Assembly (NCBI GenBank): GCA_900766245.1
Contig: CAAFUR010000020.1
Location: 124,001-188,000 of the forward strand
DNA length: 64,000 nucleotides
Direction: 5' to 3'
Origin: Veillonellaceae bacterium
Lineage (GTDB): Bacteria > Bacillota > Negativicutes > Veillonellales > Veillonellaceae
Position numbers and translations under genes: made by a program
Notes under the pieces: generated by a model
Told to the model about the DNA's origin: nothing
Database searches by the model: none
The model's input: the letters and a program-made list of their open reading frames with translations, nothing else
Part shown: positions 55,993-64,000 of the stretch, piece after piece
How the letters are laid out: each line of letters starts with the position of its first letter
How positions within the stretch are numbered: position 1 is the first letter of the stretch

Positions 55993-56730
55993 ATGAAAGG
56001 ATTTTTTGTAGGACTTCAGTTTTTAACACGCTTAAAAATTGTAAACCAAACAGAGTGGAAAGTAGAAGACTTTGGCGCATCCGTTACATATTTTCCTTTA
56101 GTAGGACTTGTCATTGGCGCCTTTATGTGGGCTCTTTATAGTTTAGCAAATTCGTATATTCCGGTATCCTTACTGATGCTTATGTTAGTTATCTTTGAAT
56201 TTCTATTTACTGGTGGACTTCATGCAGATGGATTTATGGATACCTGTGATGGCTTATTTTCAGGACGAGATCGGGAACGTAAATTAGAGATTATGAAAGA
56301 TAGCCGAGTAGGGAGTAATGGAGTAGTAGGCTTTGTATTTTTAACCCTTTTAAAATGGCAACTATTAGTTAATTTACCAATCTATGTAGTCCCTTTAGTC
56401 TTGGTCAGTATGCCTCTGTTAAGTCGATATACTATGGTGATTAGTATTCAAAAATTTCCTTATGCAAGACCAGAAGGAATCGGTAAATTTTTTGCAGACA
56501 ATGCTCCTAAGTATGCTTTACCAGTAGCGACCCTATTAGCATTATTACCATTGTTCTTCTATGAATGGTTTTATGCGTATCTATTTGTCATTGCTTTAGC
56601 TGTGAATCTTATCATTAATTCCTATGTGACAAAACATTTAGGAGGAACTACAGGGGATACGTATGGATTTGTATGTGAATTATCAGAAATTTTTATTATT
56701 TTAGGTGCAATTATTGTAAGTGTTGTATAA
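55993..56730 (+). CDS. cobS: adenosylcobinamide-GDP ribazoletransferase
   Basis: 245 residues with five or six hydrophobic segments. FFVGLQFLTRLKI at the start, GGLHADGFMDTCDGLFSGRDRERKL (seen in parts) with the metal-binding Asp cluster, MKDSRVGSNGVVGF, and the end HLGGTTGDTYGFVCELSE. It joins cobinamide-GDP with alpha-ribazole at the membrane. AGAGGTG precedes the ATG. Confidence 0.96.
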   Translation: MKGFFVGLQFLTRLKIVNQTEWKVEDFGASVTYFPLVGLVIGAFMWALYSLANSYIPVSLLMLMLVIFEFLFTGGLHADGFMDTCDGLFSGRDRERKLEIMKDSRVGSNGVVGFVFLTLLKWQLLVNLPIYVVPLVLVSMPLLSRYTMVISIQKFPYARPEGIGKFFADNAPKYALPVATLLALLPLFFYEWFYAYLFVIALAVNLIINSYVTKHLGGTTGDTYGFVCELSEIFIILGAIIVSVV

Positions 56731-56749
56731 ATGAAAGGAGGAAGTAGAG

Positions 56750-57628
56750 TTGGCATTTTATGTAAGAACGCCAGGCACTTGTGGAGAATTTATTCAAGGC
56801 TCCATAAAAGGACAACGATTTCTAGTAACCTGTCCTATTAATCGCTACTCCTATGCCATTGGTGATGTACAATATCCACTTCCTCTTTCATCGATTTCTT
56901 TACAGTCAAAGGCCTATCAAGCTTACATCACGGTATTGGATACTTTGGGAATCGATCGATCTACGGCGAAGCCTGTATATTTACATTCCGATATTTTACA
57001 AGGAAAAGGATTGGCTTCTAGTAGTGCAGATATTAGTGTAGTAGCTATGGCTACAGCAAAAAGTCATGGCTACGATCTTTCTATGGAGCAATTAGCCTCT
57101 ATTTGCTTATCAATCGAACCTACAGATGCTCCCTTTTACCCTGGTATAGTTCAGTTCGATTATCTAAATGGTACATGTTGTGAATTATTAGGCACATGTC
57201 CACCGATTCGTATCGTCATGTTTGATGAAGGCGGTACGATTGATACGGTACAATTTAATCATCAGCAAAATTTAGATGTTTTAATTGATGAAAAAGAAGA
57301 GTTGATGGTAGAAGCTTTAGCAAAATTTAAAGAAGGTATACATAAGCATAATGTGAAACTTATTGGTGAGGCCTCTACCATTAGTTCTTTCGGCAATCAA
57401 CGTATTTTGCATAAGGCAAACTTATATGCGTTACATCAAATTGGGGTAGAGTGTAATGCGATAGGAACGATTATTGCCCATAGTGGAACTGTACTGGGTT
57501 TGCTATTTCCCCCAGACTCACCAAGTATTGTACACTGCTTGCAACAAGTAAAGCAGGAATTGCCAAATCTTACCTTCATGGATATAGTGGAAACAACGAA
57601 TGAAGGAATTACTTTCATGGAACGATAA
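56750..57628 (+). CDS. pduX: L-threonine kinase, GHMP family
   Basis: 292 residues. VRTPGTCGEFIQGS at the start and the ATP loop LQGKGLASSSADIS near residue 82 mark a GHMP kinase; SIEPTDAPFYPGIVQFDYL is typical of PduX. It makes O-phosphothreonine for CobD. The start is TTG at 56750, 8 nt after AAAGGAGG. Its place between cobS and cobD supports the assignment. Confidence 0.93.
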   Translation: MAFYVRTPGTCGEFIQGSIKGQRFLVTCPINRYSYAIGDVQYPLPLSSISLQSKAYQAYITVLDTLGIDRSTAKPVYLHSDILQGKGLASSSADISVVAMATAKSHGYDLSMEQLASICLSIEPTDAPFYPGIVQFDYLNGTCCELLGTCPPIRIVMFDEGGTIDTVQFNHQQNLDVLIDEKEELMVEALAKFKEGIHKHNVKLIGEASTISSFGNQRILHKANLYALHQIGVECNAIGTIIAHSGTVLGLLFPPDSPSIVHCLQQVKQELPNLTFMDIVETTNEGITFMER

Positions 57629-57639
57629 AGGAGGTTATG

Positions 57640-58734
57640 ATGGTGAAAACAACGAATGTGCATGGTGGTAATGTGCATAAAGCGAGTCGACTATTAGATA
57701 CTTCCTTAGATCAGATTTTAGATTTTAGTGCCAATATTAACCCTTTGGGTATGAGCGCCAAGGGGATGGATGCTATGAATGAGGCATTTCAACATGTGAT
57801 ACATTATCCAGATCCAGACATGACGAACCTTTTTGCTATCACATCCGAATTGTGGGATATGCCAAAAGAATGCATTGCTTTCGGTAATGGTGCAGCTGAA
57901 TTAATCTATGCCATATGCCGATTGCCAGAAATAGAAGCTGTGTATGTGCCAGCTCCTGGATTTTCAGAGTATAGCCATGGTGCTCATTCGTGTGGCCTAC
58001 CAGTCATAGAATATGAATTACAATTTGATGCGGATTTATTTTGCTTTTCCTATCCTTTAACAACGATATTACATGATTTAAATCAGTCTAAGCATCGCTT
58101 AGTATTTATTGGGAATCCCAATAATCCATGTGGCACCTTGTGGAAACATGAAAGTCGTGAATTATTTGAAGTTTGCAAGAAAAATGGTCACTATCTAGTG
58201 TTTGATGAGTCATTTGTTGATTTTTTAGGGGATGACTATTCTATGCGAAACTATGTGAAAGAGTATGACAATGTGATAGTTGTACATTCTTTAACTAAGT
58301 TTTACGCAGTTCCCGGCCTACGTATTGGGGCGATGATGGCAAATCCTATGATTATTAACTTCATTAAATCTCATATTCCATCTTGGACTGTAAATCATTT
58401 AGCGCAAATATATAGTGAAAAAGCCTTACAAGATACAGACTATATACAAGAGACTCGGACAGTACTAAAACAAGAAAAAGAATGGCTATATAAGAAGATT
58501 GTACAGATGGATGTATTACAGTGCATTGAACCATCTGTGAATTATACTCTCTGTCATCTAGATGATCAGTATTCTTTAGAAGATATGATTCAACACTTGT
58601 ATCATCAATCTATATTAATTAGAGACTGCTCTCACTATACTGGGCTAGGCCCCAATTGGTTTCGTATCGCTGTCAAAACAAGAGAGCAAAATGAACAATT
58701 ATTACAAGCTTTACGAGCATATTTTACATTATAA
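57640..58734 (+). CDS. cobD: threonine-phosphate decarboxylase
   Basis: 364 residues, PLP-dependent fold type I. HGGNVHKASR, LDFSANINPLGMS, FGNGAAELIYAICR, GNPNNPCGTLW, FDESFVDFLGD and VVHSLTKFYAVPGLRIGAM, whose Lys binds PLP. It makes aminopropanol phosphate for the nucleotide loop. AAAGGAGG is followed by ATG-ATG-GTG; the second ATG (57640) has the best spacing, 57637 is possible. Confidence 0.93.
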   Translation: MVKTTNVHGGNVHKASRLLDTSLDQILDFSANINPLGMSAKGMDAMNEAFQHVIHYPDPDMTNLFAITSELWDMPKECIAFGNGAAELIYAICRLPEIEAVYVPAPGFSEYSHGAHSCGLPVIEYELQFDADLFCFSYPLTTILHDLNQSKHRLVFIGNPNNPCGTLWKHESRELFEVCKKNGHYLVFDESFVDFLGDDYSMRNYVKEYDNVIVVHSLTKFYAVPGLRIGAMMANPMIINFIKSHIPSWTVNHLAQIYSEKALQDTDYIQETRTVLKQEKEWLYKKIVQMDVLQCIEPSVNYTLCHLDDQYSLEDMIQHLYHQSILIRDCSHYTGLGPNWFRIAVKTREQNEQLLQALRAYFTL

Positions 58735-58745
58735 CAGGAGATACT

Positions 58746-59390
58746 ATGATACAAATTTACTTTGTCCGCCATGGTGAAACGGATTGGAATCATCTAGGAA
58801 AGCACCAAGGATTTAGTGATATACCTTTAAATGAAAAAGGTATGGCCCAAGCTGTAGATGTGGGTGATGCCTTACGAGATGTTCATTTTGATAGAGCTAT
58901 CGTTTCAGACCTAGTACGAGCTAGGGTTACATCTGAAGAAATTCTAAAAGGTCGTTATATTCCTACCACTTTTACAGAAGGATTACGGGAAATTAACTTT
59001 GGTGACTGGGAAAGCTTAACATATTCTGAAATTAATGAACGCTGGCCTGGCCAAATCGAAGCCATTTATGAAGATCCATCAGAGAAACTAATTCCTAATG
59101 GGGAGACAGTAGAAATGGTGCAAGAACGTGCCTATACTCGTTTATTAGAAGAGTTAGCGCGTATGGAGGATGGTGAACGGTTATTGGTAGTTTGTCACGG
59201 AGGAACCATACGCACATTATTATGTGCATTAACGGGTATTCCACTAAATTGTTTATGGCGGTTAGCACAGGGGAATACAGCCGTTAGTGTGGTGGATTTC
59301 TGGGGTGACCAATCTCCTTATAATCGTATTTGTATATTAAATGATACATCTCATACTCATGTGAGAGAAGGTGGTTACGGTGAGGATTGA
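58746..59390 (+). CDS. cobC: histidine phosphatase, likely alpha-ribazole phosphatase
   Basis: 214 residues. IYFVRHGETDWNHLGKHQG (RHG catalytic motif), LREINFGDWESLTYSEI and VVCHGGTIRTLLCAL. The family also includes phosphoglycerate mutases; its place at the end of the cob operon makes alpha-ribazole-5'-phosphate removal likely. AGGAG precedes the ATG. It overlaps the next gene by 11 bp. Confidence 0.85.
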   Translation: MIQIYFVRHGETDWNHLGKHQGFSDIPLNEKGMAQAVDVGDALRDVHFDRAIVSDLVRARVTSEEILKGRYIPTTFTEGLREINFGDWESLTYSEINERWPGQIEAIYEDPSEKLIPNGETVEMVQERAYTRLLEELARMEDGERLLVVCHGGTIRTLLCALTGIPLNCLWRLAQGNTAVSVVDFWGDQSPYNRICILNDTSHTHVREGGYGED

Positions 59391-60105
59391 TAAGTTTTTA
59401 GCCCATAAGGCTTTTGGTACAAGAAAAGAAGTACATGATTTAATCAAACAGGGCCTTGTAAAGGTAAATGATAGTATTGTTAAGAAAAAAGACGTGCATA
59501 TTAATCCTGACGTAGATGTGGTTACGGTTCAAGATCAAGTTGTACAAGCACAATTAGAATATTATATTAAATTTCACAAACCAGCTGGATATGTAACAGC
59601 TGTAGAAGATTCTACAGATCCTACTATCATGGAGTTACTTCCTGAAGAGTTTCAAACTTTAAAAGTATTTCCTGTGGGACGACTTGATAAAGATACAGAA
59701 GGGTTGTTATTATTAACCAATGATGGTCCTTGGGCTCATAAAATTATTCATGGCAAAAAAAATATTGGTAAAACTTACTATGTTGAATATAGTGGCACAT
59801 TGTCCGAGGAAGGTATTCGTCGTATCCAAGAAGGTATGGTGTTAGGGGATGGTACAGAATGTAAACCAGCACAATTAACTTTACACAACGATGAGAGTGT
59901 GATGAATGAGGCTGGTGAAATCATTCACTCCTGTGAGTTGACGATTTACGAAGGGAAATATCATCAAGTGAAACGTATGATTGGTGCCTGTGGTGGAACA
60001 GTAACGTATTTACAACGAATTGCTATTGATAGCATTACACTTAACTCTATTGAAGAAGTGGGAGCTTTTACAGATTTAACAGACGAAGAAAAAGAAATTG
60101 TTTAA
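59380..60105 (+). CDS. rsuA: RsuA-family 16S rRNA pseudouridine synthase
   Basis: 241 residues. N-terminal S4 domain (RIDKFLAHKAFGTRKEVHDL), then the catalytic block VGRLDKDTEGLLLLTNDG with the active Asp, and KTYYVEYSG, YEGKYHQVKRMIGACG. It probably isomerises U516 of 16S rRNA. The GTG at 59380 is preferred over the GTG at 59371, which lies in the ribosome binding site GAAGGTGG. Confidence 0.9.
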   Translation: MRIDKFLAHKAFGTRKEVHDLIKQGLVKVNDSIVKKKDVHINPDVDVVTVQDQVVQAQLEYYIKFHKPAGYVTAVEDSTDPTIMELLPEEFQTLKVFPVGRLDKDTEGLLLLTNDGPWAHKIIHGKKNIGKTYYVEYSGTLSEEGIRRIQEGMVLGDGTECKPAQLTLHNDESVMNEAGEIIHSCELTIYEGKYHQVKRMIGACGGTVTYLQRIAIDSITLNSIEEVGAFTDLTDEEKEIV

Positions 60106-60120
60106 TCGAATCTATTCAAT

Positions 60121-60150
60121 TTGTCATAACTATGCATTATATGGTATCAT
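60121..60150 (+). promoter_or_regulatory. promoter of the Xaa-Pro peptidase/efp unit
   Basis: TTGTCA (60121-60126), 18-bp spacer, TATCAT (60145-60150), 30 bp before the ATG. Confidence 0.6.
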
Positions 60151-60179
60151 TAGTTGATGCTTTTTAAGGAGGCGAGACG

Positions 60180-61250
60180 ATGAATGGATTAGTCGCTTTG
60201 CAAGCATTTCTAACAGAAGAAACATATGGAGGAGCCATCCTCATTAGTCCTATCAACTTACATTACTTTGCAGGATTTACAGGGACCACTGGAGTGGCAT
60301 TTGTAACCCCTGATAAAGCCTATATGATAACTGACAGTCGTTATACAGAACAGGCTAAAGAACAATGTGAAGGGTATGAGGTCATCCAATATACGGGGGA
60401 TGTGTATGATACTATCAAGAGTATACTAGCTTCCTCCAAGATTAGGTTATCCACATGTTGCTTTGAAGGAAATTATATGAGTGTCGATGTGTTTCAAGAA
60501 GTTTGTGATACATTAAACGAAACAGAATTTTTATCCTTTGATTTTGCCAGTCTACGTATAGTAAAACGGGACGACGAGCTACAGTGTTTACGACAAGCCT
60601 TTCGCATTGCTGATGAATCATTTGCAGCTATGTTGCCACAATTAAAAGTGGGGATGACTGAAAATGAGGCTCGCATCATTTTAGAAACTGAAATGTTACA
60701 ACGTGGTTCTAGAGAACCATCGTTTACAACTATTGTAGCATCGGGCTATCGTTCTAGTATGCCTCATGGGGTAGCTAGTGATAAAGTTATGGAACGAGGC
60801 GATTTTGTTACCTTTGACTTTGGTGCTATGTATAGCGGATATCACTCTGATATGACACGAACCATTGTGTTAGGTAAGGCTAGTGATGAACAAAAGAAAC
60901 TCTATTCTATTGTACTAGAAGCACAAACTAGAGGTGTTGCTTTCATTAAAGAAGGCGTTACCGGCGCTGAAGTGGATGCAGTATGTAGAAATTATATTAA
61001 AGAACAAGGTTATGGCTCTAATTTTGGTCATGGTACAGGTCATGGTGTTGGTTTAGATATTCATGAGTTACCAGTAGCATCACCTAGATCCAAAGATATA
61101 TTAACAGAAAATATGGTAGTCACTGTGGAACCAGGTATTTATTTACCAGGACATATGGGATTGCGTATTGAAGATACAGTTATAGTTACTAAGGAGGGCT
61201 GTGAAATACTCACAAAAACTCCTAAAGATTTAATAGAACTAGATGTGTAA
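60180..61250 (+). CDS. Xaa-Pro aminopeptidase (M24 family)
   Basis: 356 residues. N-terminal creatinase-like domain (NLHYFAGFTGTTGVAFVTPD), then the pita-bread domain with metal ligands in TFDFGAMYSGYHSDMTRT, GHGTGHGVGLDIHE, VTVEPGIYLPGHMGLRIEDT. It releases N-terminal residues next to proline. AAGGAGGCG precedes the ATG. It lies 14 bp upstream of efp, a common pairing. Confidence 0.94.
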   Translation: MNGLVALQAFLTEETYGGAILISPINLHYFAGFTGTTGVAFVTPDKAYMITDSRYTEQAKEQCEGYEVIQYTGDVYDTIKSILASSKIRLSTCCFEGNYMSVDVFQEVCDTLNETEFLSFDFASLRIVKRDDELQCLRQAFRIADESFAAMLPQLKVGMTENEARIILETEMLQRGSREPSFTTIVASGYRSSMPHGVASDKVMERGDFVTFDFGAMYSGYHSDMTRTIVLGKASDEQKKLYSIVLEAQTRGVAFIKEGVTGAEVDAVCRNYIKEQGYGSNFGHGTGHGVGLDIHELPVASPRSKDILTENMVVTVEPGIYLPGHMGLRIEDTVIVTKEGCEILTKTPKDLIELDV

Positions 61251-61264
61251 TGGAGGGATTTACA

Positions 61265-61822
61265 ATGATTTCCAGTAATGATTTTCGTCCAGGCGTAACT
61301 GTCGAACTTGACGGTAATGTATGGCAAGTAGTTGACTTTCAACATGTTAAACCAGGTAAAGGTGCGGCTTTCGTACGTGCTAAATTAAAAAACTTACAAA
61401 CAGGTGCTGTAGTAGAACGTACTTTCAATGCTGGTGAAAAAGTGCCAAAAGCTCATGTTGATCGTCGTCGTATGGCTTTCTTATATGAGTCCGATGGAAC
61501 ATATACATTCATGGACAATGAAACATATGACCAAATTGAGTTAACAATTGACCAATTGGGAGACGCCAAAAACTTCTTATTAGAAAACATGGAAGTATCC
61601 ATTATGTTCTTCCAAGGCATTGTTATCGGTATTGACTTACCTGTAGCTGTTGAGTTACGCGTAGTTGAAACTGACCCTGGTATCCGCGGCGATACTGCAA
61701 CTGGTGGTAATAAACCTGCTACATTAGAAACAGGTTATGTTGTAAAAGTACCTTTATTCATCGAAGTAGATGATGTGTTGCGTGTAGATACACGTACTGG
61801 ACAATATATTGAACGTGCTTAA
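61265..61822 (+). CDS. efp: elongation factor P
   Basis: 185 residues. ISSNDFRPGVTVELDGNVW, the domain-I loop KPGKGAAF with Lys32 at the modifiable tip, and the C-terminal GIDLPVAVELRVVETDPGIRGDT. EF-P rescues ribosomes stalled at polyprolines. No epmA/epmB is nearby, so the modification is unknown. GGAGG supports ATG 61265. Confidence 0.97.
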   Translation: MISSNDFRPGVTVELDGNVWQVVDFQHVKPGKGAAFVRAKLKNLQTGAVVERTFNAGEKVPKAHVDRRRMAFLYESDGTYTFMDNETYDQIELTIDQLGDAKNFLLENMEVSIMFFQGIVIGIDLPVAVELRVVETDPGIRGDTATGGNKPATLETGYVVKVPLFIEVDDVLRVDTRTGQYIERA

Positions 61823-61865
61823 ACCACAGAATTGATCTTTTAACAACTAGTATAGTATTGTAATT

Positions 61866-61909
61866 AAAAGCATTTGTTGGCCTGTGGTAGGGCGACAAAT
61901 GCTTTTTTT
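61866..61909 (+). terminator. efp terminator
   Basis: AAAAGCATTTGT (61866-61877) pairs with ACAAATGCTTTT (61895-61906), then T residues to 61909. It ends 9 bp before the next start codon. Confidence 0.9.
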
Positions 61910-61918
61910 GGTAAATAT

Positions 61919-62281
61919 ATGGAAGATAATCGCTTTTTTGAAGGACTAATACAGTTCGATCATTCTGTTTATGAAATGATTGCAACCATGACAGCACTAG
62001 AAACGAAAGGTGTTGCGGGTATGAGCACCACTTTTGGAGATACGGTAAGTAGTTTATTTGGTAGAAAAAATGCCATGGAAGGTGTAAAAGTACAAGTTTT
62101 GGAAGATGGTTCATTACAAGTATCTCTACATATTGCCGTATTTTATGGATATCGTGTTCCAGATATTGCATTACGTTTACAAGAACGAGTCAAAACTGCT
62201 CTTGTATCTATGGCCGATGCTACTGTAAACAGTGTTGATATTTATGTGCAAGATATTATTTTTGAAAGTACCATATCATAG
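61919..62281 (+). CDS. Asp23/Gls24-family protein, copy 1
   Basis: 120 residues. An alkaline-shock Asp23/Gls24 fold is suggested by GVKVQVLEDGSLQVSLHIAV, YGYRVPDIALRLQERVKTAL and VNSVDIYVQDIIF. The start at 61919 has no good ribosome binding site and follows the efp terminator directly. An in-frame TTG at 61874 falls inside the terminator stem. Function unknown, possibly envelope or stress linked. Confidence 0.75.
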   Translation: MEDNRFFEGLIQFDHSVYEMIATMTALETKGVAGMSTTFGDTVSSLFGRKNAMEGVKVQVLEDGSLQVSLHIAVFYGYRVPDIALRLQERVKTALVSMADATVNSVDIYVQDIIFESTIS

Positions 62282-62290
62282 GGGATTTGT

Positions 62291-62671
62291 ATGTCAGATC
62301 ATTTAGAAATTGAAATTACAGATGCCGTTATTTTAGATGTCACTGCAAGAGTATTATCATCATTCGATGAAATTCACTCTATGAGTAAACGATTTTTTGA
62401 TGGTGTTGTTGATGGTATCTCACAAAAATTAGGTCAAAAAAGTTGGCCTGGAATGAATGTAAAACATAAACGAGATGCCTTTGGAGATGCTTTCATAGAA
62501 ATTAATTTATATCTTCGTTTATACTGTGGATCACATCCATTAGAAGTGGCACGACAAATACAACAACAAGTGCGGCAAGATTTACGAAATATGTTAGACT
62601 TATATCGTGTTCGTGTAGATGTACACATTGACGGTCTAGAAAGAAGGGAACCTAATCATGAATCATCGTAG
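62291..62671 (+). CDS. Asp23/Gls24-family-like protein, copy 2
   Basis: 126 residues, similar in layout to copy 1: IEITDAVILDVTARVLSSF, AFIEINLYLRLYCGSHP, LEVARQIQQQVRQDL and a final VRVDVHIDGLE strand. Identity between copies is low. It overlaps nusB by 14 bp. Gls24-like genes often precede nusB in Firmicutes (YqhY). Confidence 0.7.
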   Translation: MSDHLEIEITDAVILDVTARVLSSFDEIHSMSKRFFDGVVDGISQKLGQKSWPGMNVKHKRDAFGDAFIEINLYLRLYCGSHPLEVARQIQQQVRQDLRNMLDLYRVRVDVHIDGLERREPNHESS

Positions 62672-63056
62672 GTTAGCAAGAGTGTTTGCATTTGAAACTA
62701 TTTATGCAGATACATTTTCAGAAGAAATAGTTGAAGACGCAGTTTTAGATACGACTAACATGCAAGGAAAAGCCAATCAATTTGCAGAGCAATTAATTGC
62801 AGGTGTACGTAATGAAAAAGAACAATTAGATGCAGCGTTACAAGAATTCTCTCCAAAACGTAAAATGGAGCGTTTTCCTAAAGTAGAACTTACTATTTTG
62901 CGGATGGCAGCGTGGGAGCTATTACATCCACAAGAGGATACACCCGCTAAGATTGTCATCAATGAAGCTGTTCTATTAGCAAAAGAGTTTGGTGGAGAGA
63001 CTTCCTATAAGTACATTAATGCTATCCTTCATAATTTAGCTAAATCGAGACAATAA
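62658..63056 (+). CDS. nusB: transcription antitermination factor NusB
   Basis: 132 residues. RRLARVFAFETIYAD at the start and MERFPKVELTILRMAAWELL, TPAKIVINEAVLLAKEFG and YKYINAILHNLAK at the end are the usual blocks. It binds boxA with S10 in rRNA antitermination. GAAGGGAA precedes the ATG. Confidence 0.95.
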   Translation: MNHRRLARVFAFETIYADTFSEEIVEDAVLDTTNMQGKANQFAEQLIAGVRNEKEQLDAALQEFSPKRKMERFPKVELTILRMAAWELLHPQEDTPAKIVINEAVLLAKEFGGETSYKYINAILHNLAKSRQ

Positions 63057-63057
63057 C

Positions 63058-64000
63058 ATGGCCTATTATTTAGGAATAGATACAAGCTGTTATACCACAT
63101 CTTGTGCACTTGTTGATGAGGAAGGTAGATTAGTACAGGAAGTTAGAAAACTGTTAGAAGTACCGCAAGGTAAGCGAGGATTACAACAGTCACAAATGGT
63201 CTTTCAACATACTCGTGCCTTAGGTGAACTGATTCAGTCTTTACATTTGGATCAGCCCATTGCAGCCATCGGTGTTAGTGGGTTTCCAAGGCGAGAAGAA
63301 GATTCTTATATGCCAGCATTCCTAGTAGGACTTAATACAGCAAAATCACTAGGACATTGCTTACAAGTCCCTGTCCACATTTTTTCACATCAAGAGAACC
63401 ATATATGGGCAGCCTTGCGTGAAATCGGTGAAATTCCAGAAGGACCTTTTTTAAGTTTACACCTTTCAGGGGGAACTACGGAATTTATTCTTTGTGAACG
63501 CATTCATAAAAGTGGTTTTAAAGTGCAAATAGTGGGAGGCTCTGATGATATAGCTGGAGGCCAGTTAGTGGACCGACTAGGTGTATTAATGGGATTACAA
63601 TTTCCAGCAGGTCCAAGTATGGAAACATTGGGACGACGTATTAAATACAACGTAGATTCTGTGCTTCCTGTATCAGTAAAAGAATCTACCATTAGTTTTG
63701 GAGGTCCATATAGCGCTGGTCAACGTTGGTGGCAATCATTACAGCATAAGCCTATCGATTGGACTAATAGAGAATCATTTAGCACAGAAAAAGACGCACA
63801 AATCTTGGCAGCCTCTGTGTTCCATTGTATTGGAAGTTCCCTAGAAAAAGCTTTATCTCATATTTTAACAGAGCATAACATTACAACATTAATTACTGCT
63901 GGTGGTGTTATGGCGAATACCTATTTACAGGATCGTTTAGTTCATTGGGGACATCATCATGATTTAGATGTATTATGTGTATCTTCTAAATATAGTGCAG
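63058..64000 (+). CDS. TsaD/Kae1-like (O-sialoglycoprotein endopeptidase-type) protein, 5' part
   Basis: The frame starts at ATG 63058, one base after nusB, and runs off the window (314 codons seen). YYLGIDTSCYTTSCALVDE begins an ASKHA fold; HQENH gives the HxxxH iron site (TsaD has HxxxH too), LSLHLSGGTTEF replaces the usual SGGHT, and LITAGGVMANTYLQDRL closes the seen part. It is a TsaD paralogue found near nusB/xseA in Negativicutes and Clostridia; its role is not settled. Confidence 0.8.
   Translation, partial: MAYYLGIDTSCYTTSCALVDEEGRLVQEVRKLLEVPQGKRGLQQSQMVFQHTRALGELIQSLHLDQPIAAIGVSGFPRREEDSYMPAFLVGLNTAKSLGHCLQVPVHIFSHQENHIWAALREIGEIPEGPFLSLHLSGGTTEFILCERIHKSGFKVQIVGGSDDIAGGQLVDRLGVLMGLQFPAGPSMETLGRRIKYNVDSVLPVSVKESTISFGGPYSAGQRWWQSLQHKPIDWTNRESFSTEKDAQILAASVFHCIGSSLEKALSHILTEHNITTLITAGGVMANTYLQDRLVHWGHHHDLDVLCVSSKYSA

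Noticed and set aside
1..64000. CRISPR arrays, insertion sequences, tRNA or rRNA genes
   Set aside because: No regularly spaced repeats, transposase motifs or tRNA-like folds were found on reading both strands; a tool search could still find weak cases.

Overview
The window reads as chromosome of a low-GC, outer-membrane-bearing Firmicute of the class Negativicutes, most likely Veillonella or a close relative. This is inference from gene content. Typical Firmicute gene orders (rplS-ylqF-rnhB-yraN-comM-dprA-topA-trmFO; efp-Gls24-nusB; hom-thrB) sit beside a complete TonB-dependent outer-membrane receptor, and a large FAD/Fe-S D-lactate dehydrogenase-type enzyme suits a lactate-fermenting organism. 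No rRNA, tRNA, CRISPR array or recognisable transposase was seen.

Layout. 1-1.8 kb: 3' end of glyS and a membrane M48 peptidase. 1.8-4.7 kb: an AT-rich accessory insert with a DUF262/DUF1524 (GmrSD-like) gene and a DUF4261-type gene. 4.7-14.0 kb: rplS, then ribosome, DNA-processing and tRNA-modification genes. 14-19.6 kb: lgt (minus), a secreted GH18 protein, leuS and dCMP deaminase. 19.7-26.4 kb: an AdoMet-decarboxylase-like protein that appears to lack its catalytic residues, the D-lactate dehydrogenase-like enzyme, then adenine deaminase with a frameshifted purine permease. 26.4-27.3 kb: a decayed gene-poor stretch with a remnant resembling the SUFU family. 27.3-31.1 kb: FMN riboswitch and ribD-ribE-ribBA-ribH. 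31.1-34.4 kb: hslO and a methylthioadenosine salvage pair, mtnA-mtaD. 34.5-37.8 kb: lipoprotein binding protein plus TonB receptor. 37.8-41.8 kb: rpsU-yqeY, glnA, psiE-like, tpx. 41.9-48.6 kb: a heterodimeric ABC exporter, an rRNA methyltransferase, and a YdjC deacetylase/flippase-like pair. 48.1-51.8 kb: ACT protein, hom, thrB, htpX-like. 51.8-59.4 kb: corrinoid adenosyltransferase and a nucleotide-loop operon (cobU-cobQ-cbiB-cobS-pduX-cobD-cobC). 59.4-64 kb: rsuA-type pseudouridine synthase, Xaa-Pro peptidase, efp, two Gls24 proteins, nusB and a partial TsaD-like gene.

The genes make a mostly biosynthetic and housekeeping segment. Riboflavin synthesis is complete from GTP and ribulose-5-P to lumazine and riboflavin, except for the phosphatase step, and is under FMN control. 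Cobalamin assembly from cobyric acid or cobinamide is present without cobT. Several genes (binding protein, glnA, psiE-like, first Gls24 gene) have a terminator hairpin just upstream of their ribosome binding site, which suggests either very compact spacing or attenuation.

The most unusual items are the AdoMetDC-like protein with Ser-to-Cys and Cys-to-Phe changes at the catalytic positions, the operator and terminator arrangement in front of glnA, the two-tier RNA structures in three 3' regions, and the defence-like insert near the left end.
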